From: Streptomyces griseus
GTDB taxonomy: Bacteria; Actinomycetota; Actinomycetes; Streptomycetales; Streptomycetaceae
DNA length: 64,000 nt
Direction of reading: 5' to 3'
Assembly: GCF_900460065.1 (NCBI RefSeq)
Contig: NZ_UAVD01000024.1
Span: 1-64,000 of the forward strand
Made by a program: the position numbers and the translations under genes. The notes beneath the pieces were generated by a model, which saw only the letters and a list, made by a program, of their open reading frames with translations, made no database searches and was not told the DNA's origin. Of this stretch, positions 10,666-18,567 are shown one piece after another (the first letter of the stretch is position 1; every line of letters starts with the position of its first letter).

Positions 10666-11997
10666 TCAGAACAGGCTGCCGATCCCGTCTCCTACCCAGC
10701 TCGCCGCATCCCCCACGGCCCCGGCCGCGTCGCCCACCGTATCGACGACCTTCCCCGGGTCGACGGTGAACTCGAAGCCCACGGCGCCGCCGAGACCGGG
10801 GGAAACGCCCACCTTCGGGCCGAAGTGCCACACGCCGTTGGCGTCCTTGCTGGCGTTCAGGCTCGCCTCGGCGCCGGGACCGGCCCAGCCCTCGACCGTG
10901 ACACCCGCGCCGAGTCCGCCGATGTCCGCGCCCGCGCCGGCGGCGGCCTTGGCCCCGGCGAAGGCCTCGGCGCTCAGGTTCACGCCGTCCAGCCCCGCTT
11001 GCGCGTTGACCCCGGCCTCCGCGCCCGCCATGGCCTCGGCCCGGCCGTACACGCCGACGGGGCCGACGTCCGCGGTGCCGCTCGCCGAGGCCTCGCCACC
11101 CGCGAAGCCCTTGGCCTCGGCCTGTGCGCCCTCCTGGGTGACGCCCGCGGCCGCCGAGGCCTTGGCACCCGCATAGGCCTCCGCCTCCCCGGCCAGCTTC
11201 ATCGGGCCGTTGGTGAGCGTGCCCTCGCCCTTGGCGCGGCCGAGGTCGGCGTGTGCCTCGGCCTCGGCCAGCTTGCCCTTCCCGATGTTCGGACCGCTGG
11301 CGTCCGTTCCGACCCCGGGCCCCGAGGCCTCGGACTCGCCCTCGGCGACCCAGCCGTCCTTCTTGCCCGGCGCGGGGTCCGGCTTGCCGGCCTTCGCCAG
11401 ATCGCCCTCGGCGCTGGTGTTGAACCCGCCGATGCCGATGCCGTCCGTCGAGACGTCGATCGTCGCCCGGGACAGGGCCCGCTTCACGCTCTGGTCGGTG
11501 TCGTCGACGGCCTTGACCGCTTTGGCGATCTGGTCGGTCCAGCCCTGCGCCTTCTCCCGGGCGTCGGCCAGCAGGCGGGTGTGGTCGGGATCGTGCTGGA
11601 AGGCGTACTTCTCCTGCGGGGAGAGCTTGTCGTACCCGACGTAGGTCGCCTTTCCGGTGCCGTCGACCTTGTAGTCCTTCCTCTCGGCGTCCGCGACCAG
11701 CTCCTTGACCGCCTTCTGCAGGCGGGTCAGCTCGGTCTGCGCGTCGGTGAGGAGACGGGCGACGGCCAACGCCTCGGCCTTCGCCGCGCCGAACTCGAAG
11801 GCGGTGGCCGCGGCGCCGCTCTGCTGGGCGCCGAAGGCCTCGCCCTGCCAGTTCCCGTTGGTCAGCACGGCCTGGACGTTCTGCGCGTAATCGGTCTTCA
11901 GCTCACCGAAGCGCTCGCCCATCTTCTTCCACGCCCCGGCCACGTCCGCGAAGGAGGAAAGATCGGCCGTCACCACGTCCTCGTAGGTCAGTGTCAT
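10666..11997 (-). CDS. WXG-like protein with Ala/Gly-rich C-terminal shell
   Basis: 443 residues from the ATG at 11997 (MTLTYEDVVTADLS); a GTG at 12012 that overlaps the upstream stop as GTGA would add five residues. Residues about 1-100 are helical with the turn GNWQGEAFG, the W-x-G turn of WXG100/ESX proteins, followed by a long second helix. Residues about 110-195 form more coiled helices. From about 220 to 400 the protein is Ala/Gly-rich with loose repeats (AEAYAGAKASAAAG, AEAMAGAEAGVNAQAG, AEAFAGAKAAAGAG), like the glycine-rich barrels of colicin-type or contact-dependent proteins. It has no Sec signal. It is likely exported by a type VII (ESX-like) system encoded elsewhere. Confidence 0.75.
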   Translation of the reverse strand: MTLTYEDVVTADLSSFADVAGAWKKMGERFGELKTDYAQNVQAVLTNGNWQGEAFGAQQSGAAATAFEFGAAKAEALAVARLLTDAQTELTRLQKAVKELVADAERKDYKVDGTGKATYVGYDKLSPQEKYAFQHDPDHTRLLADAREKAQGWTDQIAKAVKAVDDTDQSVKRALSRATIDVSTDGIGIGGFNTSAEGDLAKAGKPDPAPGKKDGWVAEGESEASGPGVGTDASGPNIGKGKLAEAEAHADLGRAKGEGTLTNGPMKLAGEAEAYAGAKASAAAGVTQEGAQAEAKGFAGGEASASGTADVGPVGVYGRAEAMAGAEAGVNAQAGLDGVNLSAEAFAGAKAAAGAGADIGGLGAGVTVEGWAGPGAEASLNASKDANGVWHFGPKVGVSPGLGGAVGFEFTVDPGKVVDTVGDAAGAVGDAASWVGDGIGSLF

Positions 11998-12008
11998 GGT
12001 GGCGCCCG

Positions 12009-12416
12009 TCACATTCCGTCGAAGCTGCTGGGCGGCCGTATGGAGTTCACCTGGGCGCCGGTGGCGAGGTCCTGGTTGTGGAAGATGGTCTGCGCGCCTT
12101 CCAGCCCGTTCAGCTCCTGCTGCAACCGCCCCATCAACCGATTGACCTGTGCCTGCCAAGCGCCGAGCGCATCGGAGACGCCCTGGTCCGAGGCCCAGGA
12201 AGAGAGCCCCTTCAGGCCGGTGTCCTGCTTGATCAGAGGGCTCGGGGACGCCGCCGGCGGGGCGAGGAAGGGAACCCGCACGGACCCGCCGCCGGCCGCC
12301 ATGCCGCCGGCCGACCGGGTGTCCGGCAGCATGCTTTCCTTCATGTACTTCGCCGCGCGCTTCTTGTCGCTCGCCGACGTCGCGAGCTTCTGCTCGCCGC
12401 CTTCTCCGGTCCCCAT
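12009..12416 (-). CDS. Small partner protein upstream of WXG-like gene
   Basis: 135 residues; the start at 12416 (MGTGEGGEQKL) has GGGGG eight bases upstream. The N-terminal third is a charged helix (SASDKKRAAKYMKE), followed by a Gly/Pro-rich linker and a C-terminal helical hairpin (GAWQAQVNRLMGRLQQELNGLEGAQTIF) that could pair with the helical domain of the next gene product. Its TGA overlaps a possible GTG start of that gene, so the two are probably translationally coupled. It is the first gene of the four-gene operon. I do not recognise a named family; a WXG-type heterodimer partner is the simplest reading. Confidence 0.75.
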   Translation of the reverse strand: MGTGEGGEQKLATSASDKKRAAKYMKESMLPDTRSAGGMAAGGGSVRVPFLAPPAASPSPLIKQDTGLKGLSSWASDQGVSDALGAWQAQVNRLMGRLQQELNGLEGAQTIFHNQDLATGAQVNSIRPPSSFDGM

Positions 12417-12514
12417 GGGCAACCCCCGTTGCAATCGCACCTGTTCGGCCTGACGGCCACGACGCATAGTACGGAAGGATCATCAGATCCCGGCTGCCGC
12501 CCCCGGGGGGCGTT

Positions 12515-13381
12515 TCAGAAGGGGTACCAGCGGACCTCGGCGTCGCCCTCGCGCAGTGAGGCCACCCGGCGGCGGAACTCCGCGAGCGCCTTGGGGTTGG
12601 CCGGGGCGTGCTGGGAGACCCAGGCGCAGCTGGCCGTCTCCCGGGCGCCGCGCAGCACGGCGCACCCCTCCCACTCCCGGACGTCCCAGCCGTACGCGGA
12701 AGTGAAGGCGTCGTAGGCCGCGGGGTCCAGGCCGTAGCGGTCGCGGGAGAGGGCGAGGACGACCAGGTCGTGCTCCCGCAGATCGGCGGAGAACGTCTCC
12801 AGGTCGACCAGGACCGGGCCCGCGGGCCCGACGTGGACGTTGCGCGGGAGCGCGTCGCCGTGGATCGGTCCCGGCGGCAGATGGGGAACGAGTGCGGCGG
12901 ACGCGGCCGCGAAACCGTCGCGGCGCTCGCGGAGGTAGTCGGCGTCCGCCGGGTCGATCGCGTCTCCCGCCAGGGTCAGCCACCGCTCCACACCGCCCAG
13001 CAGCTCCCGGCGCGGCAGGGTGAAACCGGAGGGCGCGGGCAGCGCGTGCACCAGGGAGAGCAGCGGCGCGAGGTCGCGCGGCTCGGCGGGGCGCACGGGG
13101 TCGGGAAGCCGGTGCCACAGCGTCACGGGGTGGCCCTCGATCAGGCGGGGCCCGCGCTCGGCGGCACGGACGACCGGCACGCCGGAGGCGGCCAGCCAGT
13201 CGGCGAGGGCCACTTCCCGCTCCGCCCGCTCGCGCAGCTCCGGGTGGCCGGTGGAGTCCCGGCCGACCTTGATCACCAGGTCGCCGGTGGCGAAGACCGC
13301 GTTCTCGCCCAGCGCGAGCAGCTCCGCCGCGCCGGGAAAGCCGGCGGCCGTCAGCACCTCGCGCGCTCGCATCTCGTCCAT
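12515..13381 (-). CDS. Aminoglycoside phosphotransferase (APH) family protein
   Basis: 288 residues from ATG 13381 (MDEMRAREVL). It has the APH/choline-kinase fold: the ATP lobe GDLVIKVGRDS with the likely Lys, and the catalytic loop IHGDALPRN (H174, D176, N181) followed by VLVDLETFS, where the metal-binding DFD/DWE position reads DLE. The length fits small-molecule kinases of this superfamily. The family includes antibiotic kinases, homoserine kinases and many of unknown substrate, and nothing here points to drug resistance. It is divergent from the sugar ABC operon with a 142-bp gap. Confidence 0.88.
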   Translation of the reverse strand: MDEMRAREVLTAAGFPGAAELLALGENAVFATGDLVIKVGRDSTGHPELRERAEREVALADWLAASGVPVVRAAERGPRLIEGHPVTLWHRLPDPVRPAEPRDLAPLLSLVHALPAPSGFTLPRRELLGGVERWLTLAGDAIDPADADYLRERRDGFAAASAALVPHLPPGPIHGDALPRNVHVGPAGPVLVDLETFSADLREHDLVVLALSRDRYGLDPAAYDAFTSAYGWDVREWEGCAVLRGARETASCAWVSQHAPANPKALAEFRRRVASLREGDAEVRWYPF

Positions 13382-13523
13382 GGGTGCGATTTTGCATCCC
13401 CGCAGGCCACCTTGACGAACCGATGACCCGTCAGCACGATGACGGAGGCCTCCCGGGCAGCGGGAACGGGGCGAAATTCGTCTCCGGTGCATCAGGGAGA
13501 TACGGGGCAAAGGGGTCTACTTC

Positions 13524-14537
13524 GTGACATCGGTGACCGCGACGAAGCGGCCCGGACCGGACGACCCGCGGAGCGGGCGCGACGGACCGGACGGGCAGGG
13601 CGGGCGGGGCGGACGCGCGTGGGGCTCCGGCCGTCCGGGGCGGTCGGGCCGTCCGGAACGCAAGGCGTTCGGGGACCGGGCCGCCTGGTTCCTGGTACTG
13701 CCCGCGCTCATCCCGATCCTCGTCCTCAGCGTCGGACCGCTCCTCTACGGCATCGCTCTCGCCTTCACCGACGCCCAGTCCGGCCGTACCCGCTCCACCC
13801 AGTGGATCGGCACCCTGAACTTCCAGGACCTGCTGCACGACACCCTGTTCTGGGACTCGTTCCGGATCGGCCTGGTCTGGGCCGTCGGCGTCACCGTCCC
13901 GCAGTTCCTGCTGGCGCTCGGCCTCGCCCTGCTGCTCAACCAGAACCTGCGGATGCGCTGGCTGGCCCGGGCGCTGGCGATCATCCCCTGGGCGATGCCC
14001 GAGGTCGTCGTCGGCATCATGTGGCGGCTCGTCTACAACCCGGACGCCGGCATCCTCAACGAGACCGTCCGCGACCTCGGACTCGGTGACGGGCGGGACT
14101 GGCTGACCGGTCTCGCCACCGCGCTGCCCGCCGTGATCCTCGTCGGCATCTGGGCGGGCATGCCCCAGACCACCGTGGCCCTGCTCGCCGGACTCCAGAA
14201 CACCCCGCGCGAACTCCACGAGGCGGCGGCCCTGGACGGCGCGGGCGCCTGGCGCCGGTTCCGTACGGTCACCTGGCCCGCGATCAAGCCCGTCGCGCTC
14301 GCGATCTCCGCGCTCAACCTGATCTGGAACTTCAACTCCTTCGCCCTGGTCTACGTCCTGACCAGCGGCGGACCGGGCGGCCGGACCCGGCTGCCGATGC
14401 TGTTCGCCTACGAGGAGGCGTTCCGGTACGGGCAGTTCGGGTACGCCGCGGCGATGGGCTCCGTGATGGTCGCGGTGATCTCCGTGCTCCTCGCCGTCCA
14501 CCTCGTCGGCCGGCTCAGGGGAGGCGAGGACCGATGA
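13524..14537 (+). CDS. Sugar ABC transporter permease (MalF type)
   Basis: 337-residue inner-membrane permease, GTG start with AAAGGGG upstream. Residues 1-50 are an unusual Gly/Arg/Pro-rich cytoplasmic extension. Six transmembrane segments follow, beginning AAWFLVLPALIPILVLSV. The EAA loop ELHEAAALDGAGAWRRF (about residues 230-246) is where the ATPase docks. It opens a three-gene operon (permease, permease, lipoprotein); the next gene starts at its stop codon by ATGA overlap. No ATPase is present, which is common in Streptomyces because MsiK serves many CUT1 importers. The lipoprotein comes last, a less common order. Substrate unknown, probably an oligosaccharide. Confidence 0.93.
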   Translation: MTSVTATKRPGPDDPRSGRDGPDGQGGRGGRAWGSGRPGRSGRPERKAFGDRAAWFLVLPALIPILVLSVGPLLYGIALAFTDAQSGRTRSTQWIGTLNFQDLLHDTLFWDSFRIGLVWAVGVTVPQFLLALGLALLLNQNLRMRWLARALAIIPWAMPEVVVGIMWRLVYNPDAGILNETVRDLGLGDGRDWLTGLATALPAVILVGIWAGMPQTTVALLAGLQNTPRELHEAAALDGAGAWRRFRTVTWPAIKPVALAISALNLIWNFNSFALVYVLTSGGPGGRTRLPMLFAYEEAFRYGQFGYAAAMGSVMVAVISVLLAVHLVGRLRGGEDR

Positions 14538-15448
14538 GGCTCGGACCGAAGGGGCCGAAGCAGGCGGGGGCCCGGCCCGCGAGGCGTGGACCGGCGGGGC
14601 GGGAGGCGACCGGGCTGCGCACCGGCAGGCCCGCGCGGATCGGTCAGTACCTGGCCCTCCTGGCCTACCTGGTCTTCCTCGCGTTCCCGTTCGTGTGGCT
14701 GATCTCGACCGCCTTCAAGCCCGCCCGCGAGCTGGGCTCGCTCCACCCCACCTGGATCCCCGAACAGCCCACCCTGGACAACTTCCGTCAGGCCTTCGAC
14801 GAGCAGCCGCTGCTCCAGGCCGCGGCCAACTCCCTCGTCGCCGCCGTCGGCGCGGCCGTGATCGCCGTCGTGATCGCCACCCCGATGGCCTATGTGATGG
14901 CCCGCCACCGGGGCCGGCTCGCCACCGCGGCGACCGGCTGGGTGGTCGTCAGCCAGGCGTTCCCGTTCGTCCTGGTGATCATCCCGCTCTTCCTGATCCT
15001 CAAGAACCTGCATCTGATCAACACCCTGTGGGGGCTGATCATGGTCTATGTCGTCTGGTCGCTGCCCTTCGCGCTGTGGATGCTCGCCGGATACGTGACC
15101 GCCGTGCCGGCCGAGCTGGAGGAGGCCGCCGCCGTCGACGGGGCGGGCCGGGTGCGGACGCTCGTCTCGGTCGTGGCCCCGCTGCTCGCCCCCGGGATCG
15201 TCGCCACCGCGCTGTTCGCGTTCATCACCGCGTGGAACGAGTTCTTCTTCGCGCTCGTCCTGCTCAAGACCCCGGAGAAACAGACCTTGCCGGTCGTCCT
15301 CACCCACTTCCTCGGCGCCGAGGGCGTGGCCGACCTCGGCCCGCTCGCCGCCGCAGCCTTCCTCGCCACGCTCCCCTCCCTCGTCCTGTTCGCCTTCATC
15401 CAGCGGCGTATCACCGGCGGGATGACGGCCGGGGCGGTGAAGAACTGA
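14534..15448 (+). CDS. Sugar ABC transporter permease (MalG type)
   Basis: 304-residue inner-membrane permease of the CUT1 family. The first 35 residues are Arg/Gly-rich and cytoplasmic, then YLALLAYLVFLAFPFVWLIS forms the first membrane segment of six. The EAA loop reads ELEEAAAVDGAGRVRTLVS. Its ATG overlaps the previous stop (ATGA) and its own TGA shares a base with the ATG of the lipoprotein gene, so all three are translationally coupled. It forms the MalFG-like channel heterodimer with the preceding permease. Confidence 0.94.
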   Translation: MRLGPKGPKQAGARPARRGPAGREATGLRTGRPARIGQYLALLAYLVFLAFPFVWLISTAFKPARELGSLHPTWIPEQPTLDNFRQAFDEQPLLQAAANSLVAAVGAAVIAVVIATPMAYVMARHRGRLATAATGWVVVSQAFPFVLVIIPLFLILKNLHLINTLWGLIMVYVVWSLPFALWMLAGYVTAVPAELEEAAAVDGAGRVRTLVSVVAPLLAPGIVATALFAFITAWNEFFFALVLLKTPEKQTLPVVLTHFLGAEGVADLGPLAAAAFLATLPSLVLFAFIQRRITGGMTAGAVKN

Positions 15449-16746
15449 TGCGCGCCGCGGCCCGGCGGACGGCGGCCGCCGTCGCCGCACTCGCCCTGGT
15501 GCTCGCCGGCTGCTCGGGCGGGGGCGACGACGGGCGGGACGCGGACGGCACGATCCGCATCCGGTTCCAGTCACTGGCCTGGCAGAAGGAGTCCGTCGAC
15601 GCCAACAAGCAGTTGGTGAAGGAGTGGAACGCGGCCCACCCCGGCGTCCAGGTGGACTACGTCCAGGGCAGCTGGGACAGCGTCCACGACCAGCTGCTCA
15701 CCTCCTTCGAGGGCGGCGAGGCCCCCGACGTCATCCATGACGCCTCCGACGACCTGGCCGACTTCGCCTACGGCGGCTACCTCGCCGATCTGCGCCCCCT
15801 CCTCCCCGAACGGCTCAAGGCCGACATCCCCGAACAGTCCTGGCGCACCACCACGTTCGGCGAGGGTGTCCACGGGGTGCCGTTCCTCCAGGAGCCCCGC
15901 GTCCTGATCGCCAACACGAAGCTGCTGAAGGCCTCGGGCGCCCGCGTTCCGACACCGGAACGCCCCTGGAGCTGGGCGGAGTTCCGCAAGGTCACCGACG
16001 AGCTGACGGGGAAGGGGCGGTACGGCGTCGCCTGGCCGCTGAAGGAGCCGGTCTCCGTCACCTTCAACCTGGGCCTCTCCGGCGGCGGGCGGCTTTTCCA
16101 CCGCGACGACGACGGCAAGGCGGTCCTGCGCTTCGAGCCCGGCGACGGCGTGGTGACCGGCACCATCCGCGACCAGGTCAACACCGACGGCAGCGCCGCC
16201 CGCGGCGCGCTGGGGATGGGCGGGTCGGACGCGCTGCCCGGGTTCTTCGGCGGCAAGTACGCCATGCTCCCGCTCGGCTTCTCCTACCGCCAGCAGATCA
16301 TCCAGCAGGCCCCGGAGGGATTCGACTGGACGGTTCTGCCGATGCCCGCGGGTGCGGGCGGCGCGGTGCAGGGCGTGAGCCCGCAGACCTTGTCGGTCGC
16401 CGAGGAGAGCCCGCACAAGAAGGAGGCCGTCGCGTTCATCGACTTCCTGCTCCGCCCCCCGAACATGGTGCGCCTGGCCCGGGGCGACTGGATGCTCCCC
16501 ACCGGTACGGAGGCGCTGGCCGACCCGTCGCTGAGCGGCGCCGAGCACGGATGGGCCGTCGGCACCGCGCTGGCGCGAGGGCTGCGCCCGGCGCCCGCCC
16601 AGTCGGTGCGCGGCTACCCCGAGTGGAAGGACAAGGTGGCGACCCCCGCCCTCCAGGAGTTCTACAGCGGCGCGATCGACGCCGGCGAGCTGCGCGAGCG
16701 GCTGGTGGACGACGGGAACCGGGTGCTGGCCCGCTACCAGCGCTGA
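15448..16746 (+). CDS. Sugar ABC transporter substrate-binding lipoprotein
   Basis: 432-residue extracellular binding protein. The lipobox LVLAGC (Cys near 23) follows an Arg-rich signal peptide, and a GGGDDGRD linker tethers the mature domain. The body is a cluster-B/family-1 solute-binding fold (QLVKEWNAAHPGVQVDYVQGSWDS, then VPFLQEPRVLIANTKLL and the late SPQTLSVAEESPHKKEAVAFIDFLL). The start overlaps the MalG-type stop as TGATG. It delivers a sugar to the MalFG-type permeases; the ligand cannot be read from sequence. Confidence 0.94.
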   Translation: MRAAARRTAAAVAALALVLAGCSGGGDDGRDADGTIRIRFQSLAWQKESVDANKQLVKEWNAAHPGVQVDYVQGSWDSVHDQLLTSFEGGEAPDVIHDASDDLADFAYGGYLADLRPLLPERLKADIPEQSWRTTTFGEGVHGVPFLQEPRVLIANTKLLKASGARVPTPERPWSWAEFRKVTDELTGKGRYGVAWPLKEPVSVTFNLGLSGGGRLFHRDDDGKAVLRFEPGDGVVTGTIRDQVNTDGSAARGALGMGGSDALPGFFGGKYAMLPLGFSYRQQIIQQAPEGFDWTVLPMPAGAGGAVQGVSPQTLSVAEESPHKKEAVAFIDFLLRPPNMVRLARGDWMLPTGTEALADPSLSGAEHGWAVGTALARGLRPAPAQSVRGYPEWKDKVATPALQEFYSGAIDAGELRERLVDDGNRVLARYQR

Positions 16747-16764
16747 CCTGCCGGGAAAATGAGG

Positions 16765-16800
16765 TTGCACGAGACGTCTCGTCTCGTTTACGGTGTGCGG
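16765..16800 (+). promoter_or_regulatory. Promoter with TetR-like palindromic operator
   Basis: A perfect 14-bp palindrome ACGAGACGTCTCGT at 16769-16782 overlaps a candidate -35 TTGCAC (16765-16770) and sits just ahead of a weak -10 (TTTACG, 16787-16792). The next base pairs run almost straight into the ATG at 16802, so the transcript could be leaderless or nearly so. The palindrome size and position fit a TetR-family repressor; no such regulator gene is adjacent. Confidence 0.55.
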
Positions 16801-16801
16801 C

Positions 16802-18001
16802 ATGACGGAATCCCCGCGTGCCCACATCGCCATGTTCTCCATCGCCGCCCACGGACATGTGAACCCGAGCCTCGACGTCATCCGCGAACTCGTCGACCGT
16901 GGACACCGCGTCAGCTACGCCATCCCGGCCTCCTTCGCCGAGAAGGCCGCCGCCGTCGGCGCCCGGCCGGTGATCTACGCCTCGACCCTGCCGACCGACG
17001 ACGACCCCGACGCCTGGGGCACCGAACTGATCGACAACATCGAACCCTTCCTCGACGACGCGCTCCAGGCGCTCCCGCAGCTCGCCGAGGCCTTCGAGGG
17101 TGACGAGCCCGACCTCGTCCTGCACGACATCACCTCCTATCCCGCCCGGGTGCTCGCCCACCGCTGGGGCGTCCCCGCCGTCTCCCTCTGGCCCAACCTC
17201 GTCCCCTGGGAGGGGTACGAACAGGAGGTCGGCGAGCCGATGACCGCCGAGCTGAAGCAGACCGAGCGCGGCAGGGCGTACTACGCGCGCTTCGACGGCT
17301 GGCTCGCCGAGAACGGCCTCGGTCATGTCTCCAGCGACGACTTCGTGGCCCGTCCGCGCTTCGGCATCGTCCTGATCCCCGAGGCGCTCCAGCCGAACGC
17401 GGACCGGGTGAACCGAGGGATGTACACCTTCGTCGGGGCCTGCCAGGGCGACCGCTCCGACCAGGGGGAGTGGGCCCGCCCGGCCGGGGCGGAGAAGGTG
17501 CTCCTGGTGTCGCTGGGCTCCTCCTTCACCAAGCAGCCCGCCTTCTACCGGGAGTGCGTCGCGGCCTTCGGCGGCCTGCCCGGCTGGCACGTGGTGCTCC
17601 AGATCGGGGCGCACGTCGACCCGGCCGAACTCGGAGAGGTGCCGGACAACGTGGAGGTGAGCGCCTGGGTGCCGCAGCTGGCCGTGCTCAAGCAGGCCGA
17701 CGCCTTCATCACCCACGCCGGTGCGGGCGGCAGCCAGGAGGGGCTCGCCACCGGCACCCCGATGGTCGCCGTCCCCCAGGCCGTCGACCAGTTCGGCAAC
17801 GCGGACATGCTCCAGTCCCTCGGCGTCGCCCGGCACCTCCCGATGGAGGAGGCCGACGCCGCGAGCCTGCGCGAGGCCGTGCTCGCCCTGGTGGACGACC
17901 CCGAAGTGGCGGCCAGGTGCGGGCTGCTGAGCGAGCGGATGGCACGGGAGGGCGGCACCCGGCGGGCCGCCGACCTCATCGAGGCCGAACTGTCGCGCTG
18001 A
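16802..18001 (+). CDS. Macrolide-type glycosyltransferase (GT1/MGT)
   Basis: 399-residue GT-B enzyme that transfers a sugar, usually glucose from UDP-glucose, to a small-molecule acceptor. The N-terminal domain starts [23 protein letters not shown], where the His is the catalytic base in OleD/MGT enzymes. The C-terminal donor site is [29 protein letters not shown], the family signature with terminal Q-x-x-N. Closest recalled relatives are Streptomyces macrolide-inactivating transferases such as OleD and MgtA, so self-protection or xenobiotic conjugation is plausible. It has its own promoter with a palindromic operator and is followed by a hairpin terminator, so it looks like a single-gene unit. 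Confidence 0.93.
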   Translation: MTESPRAHIAMFSIAAHGHVNPSLDVIRELVDRGHRVSYAIPASFAEKAAAVGARPVIYASTLPTDDDPDAWGTELIDNIEPFLDDALQALPQLAEAFEGDEPDLVLHDITSYPARVLAHRWGVPAVSLWPNLVPWEGYEQEVGEPMTAELKQTERGRAYYARFDGWLAENGLGHVSSDDFVARPRFGIVLIPEALQPNADRVNRGMYTFVGACQGDRSDQGEWARPAGAEKVLLVSLGSSFTKQPAFYRECVAAFGGLPGWHVVLQIGAHVDPAELGEVPDNVEVSAWVPQLAVLKQADAFITHAGAGGSQEGLATGTPMVAVPQAVDQFGNADMLQSLGVARHLPMEEADAASLREAVLALVDDPEVAARCGLLSERMAREGGTRRAADLIEAELSR

Positions 18002-18033
18002 GCGGAACCCCCTCGGCGCTGTCCGGACGCACT

Positions 18034-18081
18034 CCGTCCCGCCCCGACTGCCGCGACCAGCGGTTCTCCGGGGCGGGACGG
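18034..18081 (+). terminator. Hairpin after glycosyltransferase gene
   Basis: Perfect 13-bp stem (CCGTCCCGCCCCG / CGGGGCGGGACGG) around a 22-base loop that itself contains a CCGC/GCGG pairing; the tail is CCGTGTTTC. It starts 32 bp after the glycosyltransferase stop. Confidence 0.7.
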
Positions 18082-18567
18082 CCGTGTTTCGGCTCCGTGA
18101 ACCCTCCGCCGCGCCGGGTCCGGTCGGCGCATCTGCACGCACGCCCCGGCGATTTCACACCGGGGACCGGGTGTTCACCCCCCTCGCCCACACCTTCACG
18201 GACCTTCACGTGTCTTCACGACCGGTGACTCCCGCCCCGGGGGCCCCGTCGGCGCTCCGGCGGTGGCCGGCCGGACGGCGTCCGACGCCGCGCGTACGGC
18301 TCTGAACAGGGGATATGCGAGGCGGCGCGGGCTCGCGAGATGTTCTCCGGTCGGCCGGTCCGGGCGGGGAGGACGTCGCTCGCCGCTCCGTGACGGCGAA
18401 GACCGGCCATGGCCGATTTCTTATTACGCAACCTTGTTGAGCAAGTCACGCCCTCGGGGAGGCCTTGATCTGTGCTCGTCAATCGGTCAGGGTTTCGAGC
18501 CAGCCCCCGGAGATCTTCCGGCCGAGGGCCAATCCCCCCACAGAGTTTGACGAGGAGACCCCTCTTC
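18082..18567 (+). promoter_or_regulatory. Long upstream region of the subtilisin gene
   Basis: Nearly 500 bases without a gene. Three copies of CTTCACG repeat with exact 10-bp spacing at 18194, 18204 and 18214, and a related GTTCACC lies at 18173; direct repeats in phase with the helix suggest a response-regulator or activator site. The AT-richer stretch TTTCTTATTACGCAACCTTG around 18418-18437 is the likeliest promoter region. The GAGGAG ribosome binding site is at 18552-18557. Confidence 0.45.

Noticed and set aside
12515..13381. Aminoglycoside-resistance gene
   Set aside because: The APH fold is clear, but DLE replaces the usual metal motif and no resistance-specific match is recognised; the substrate is left open.
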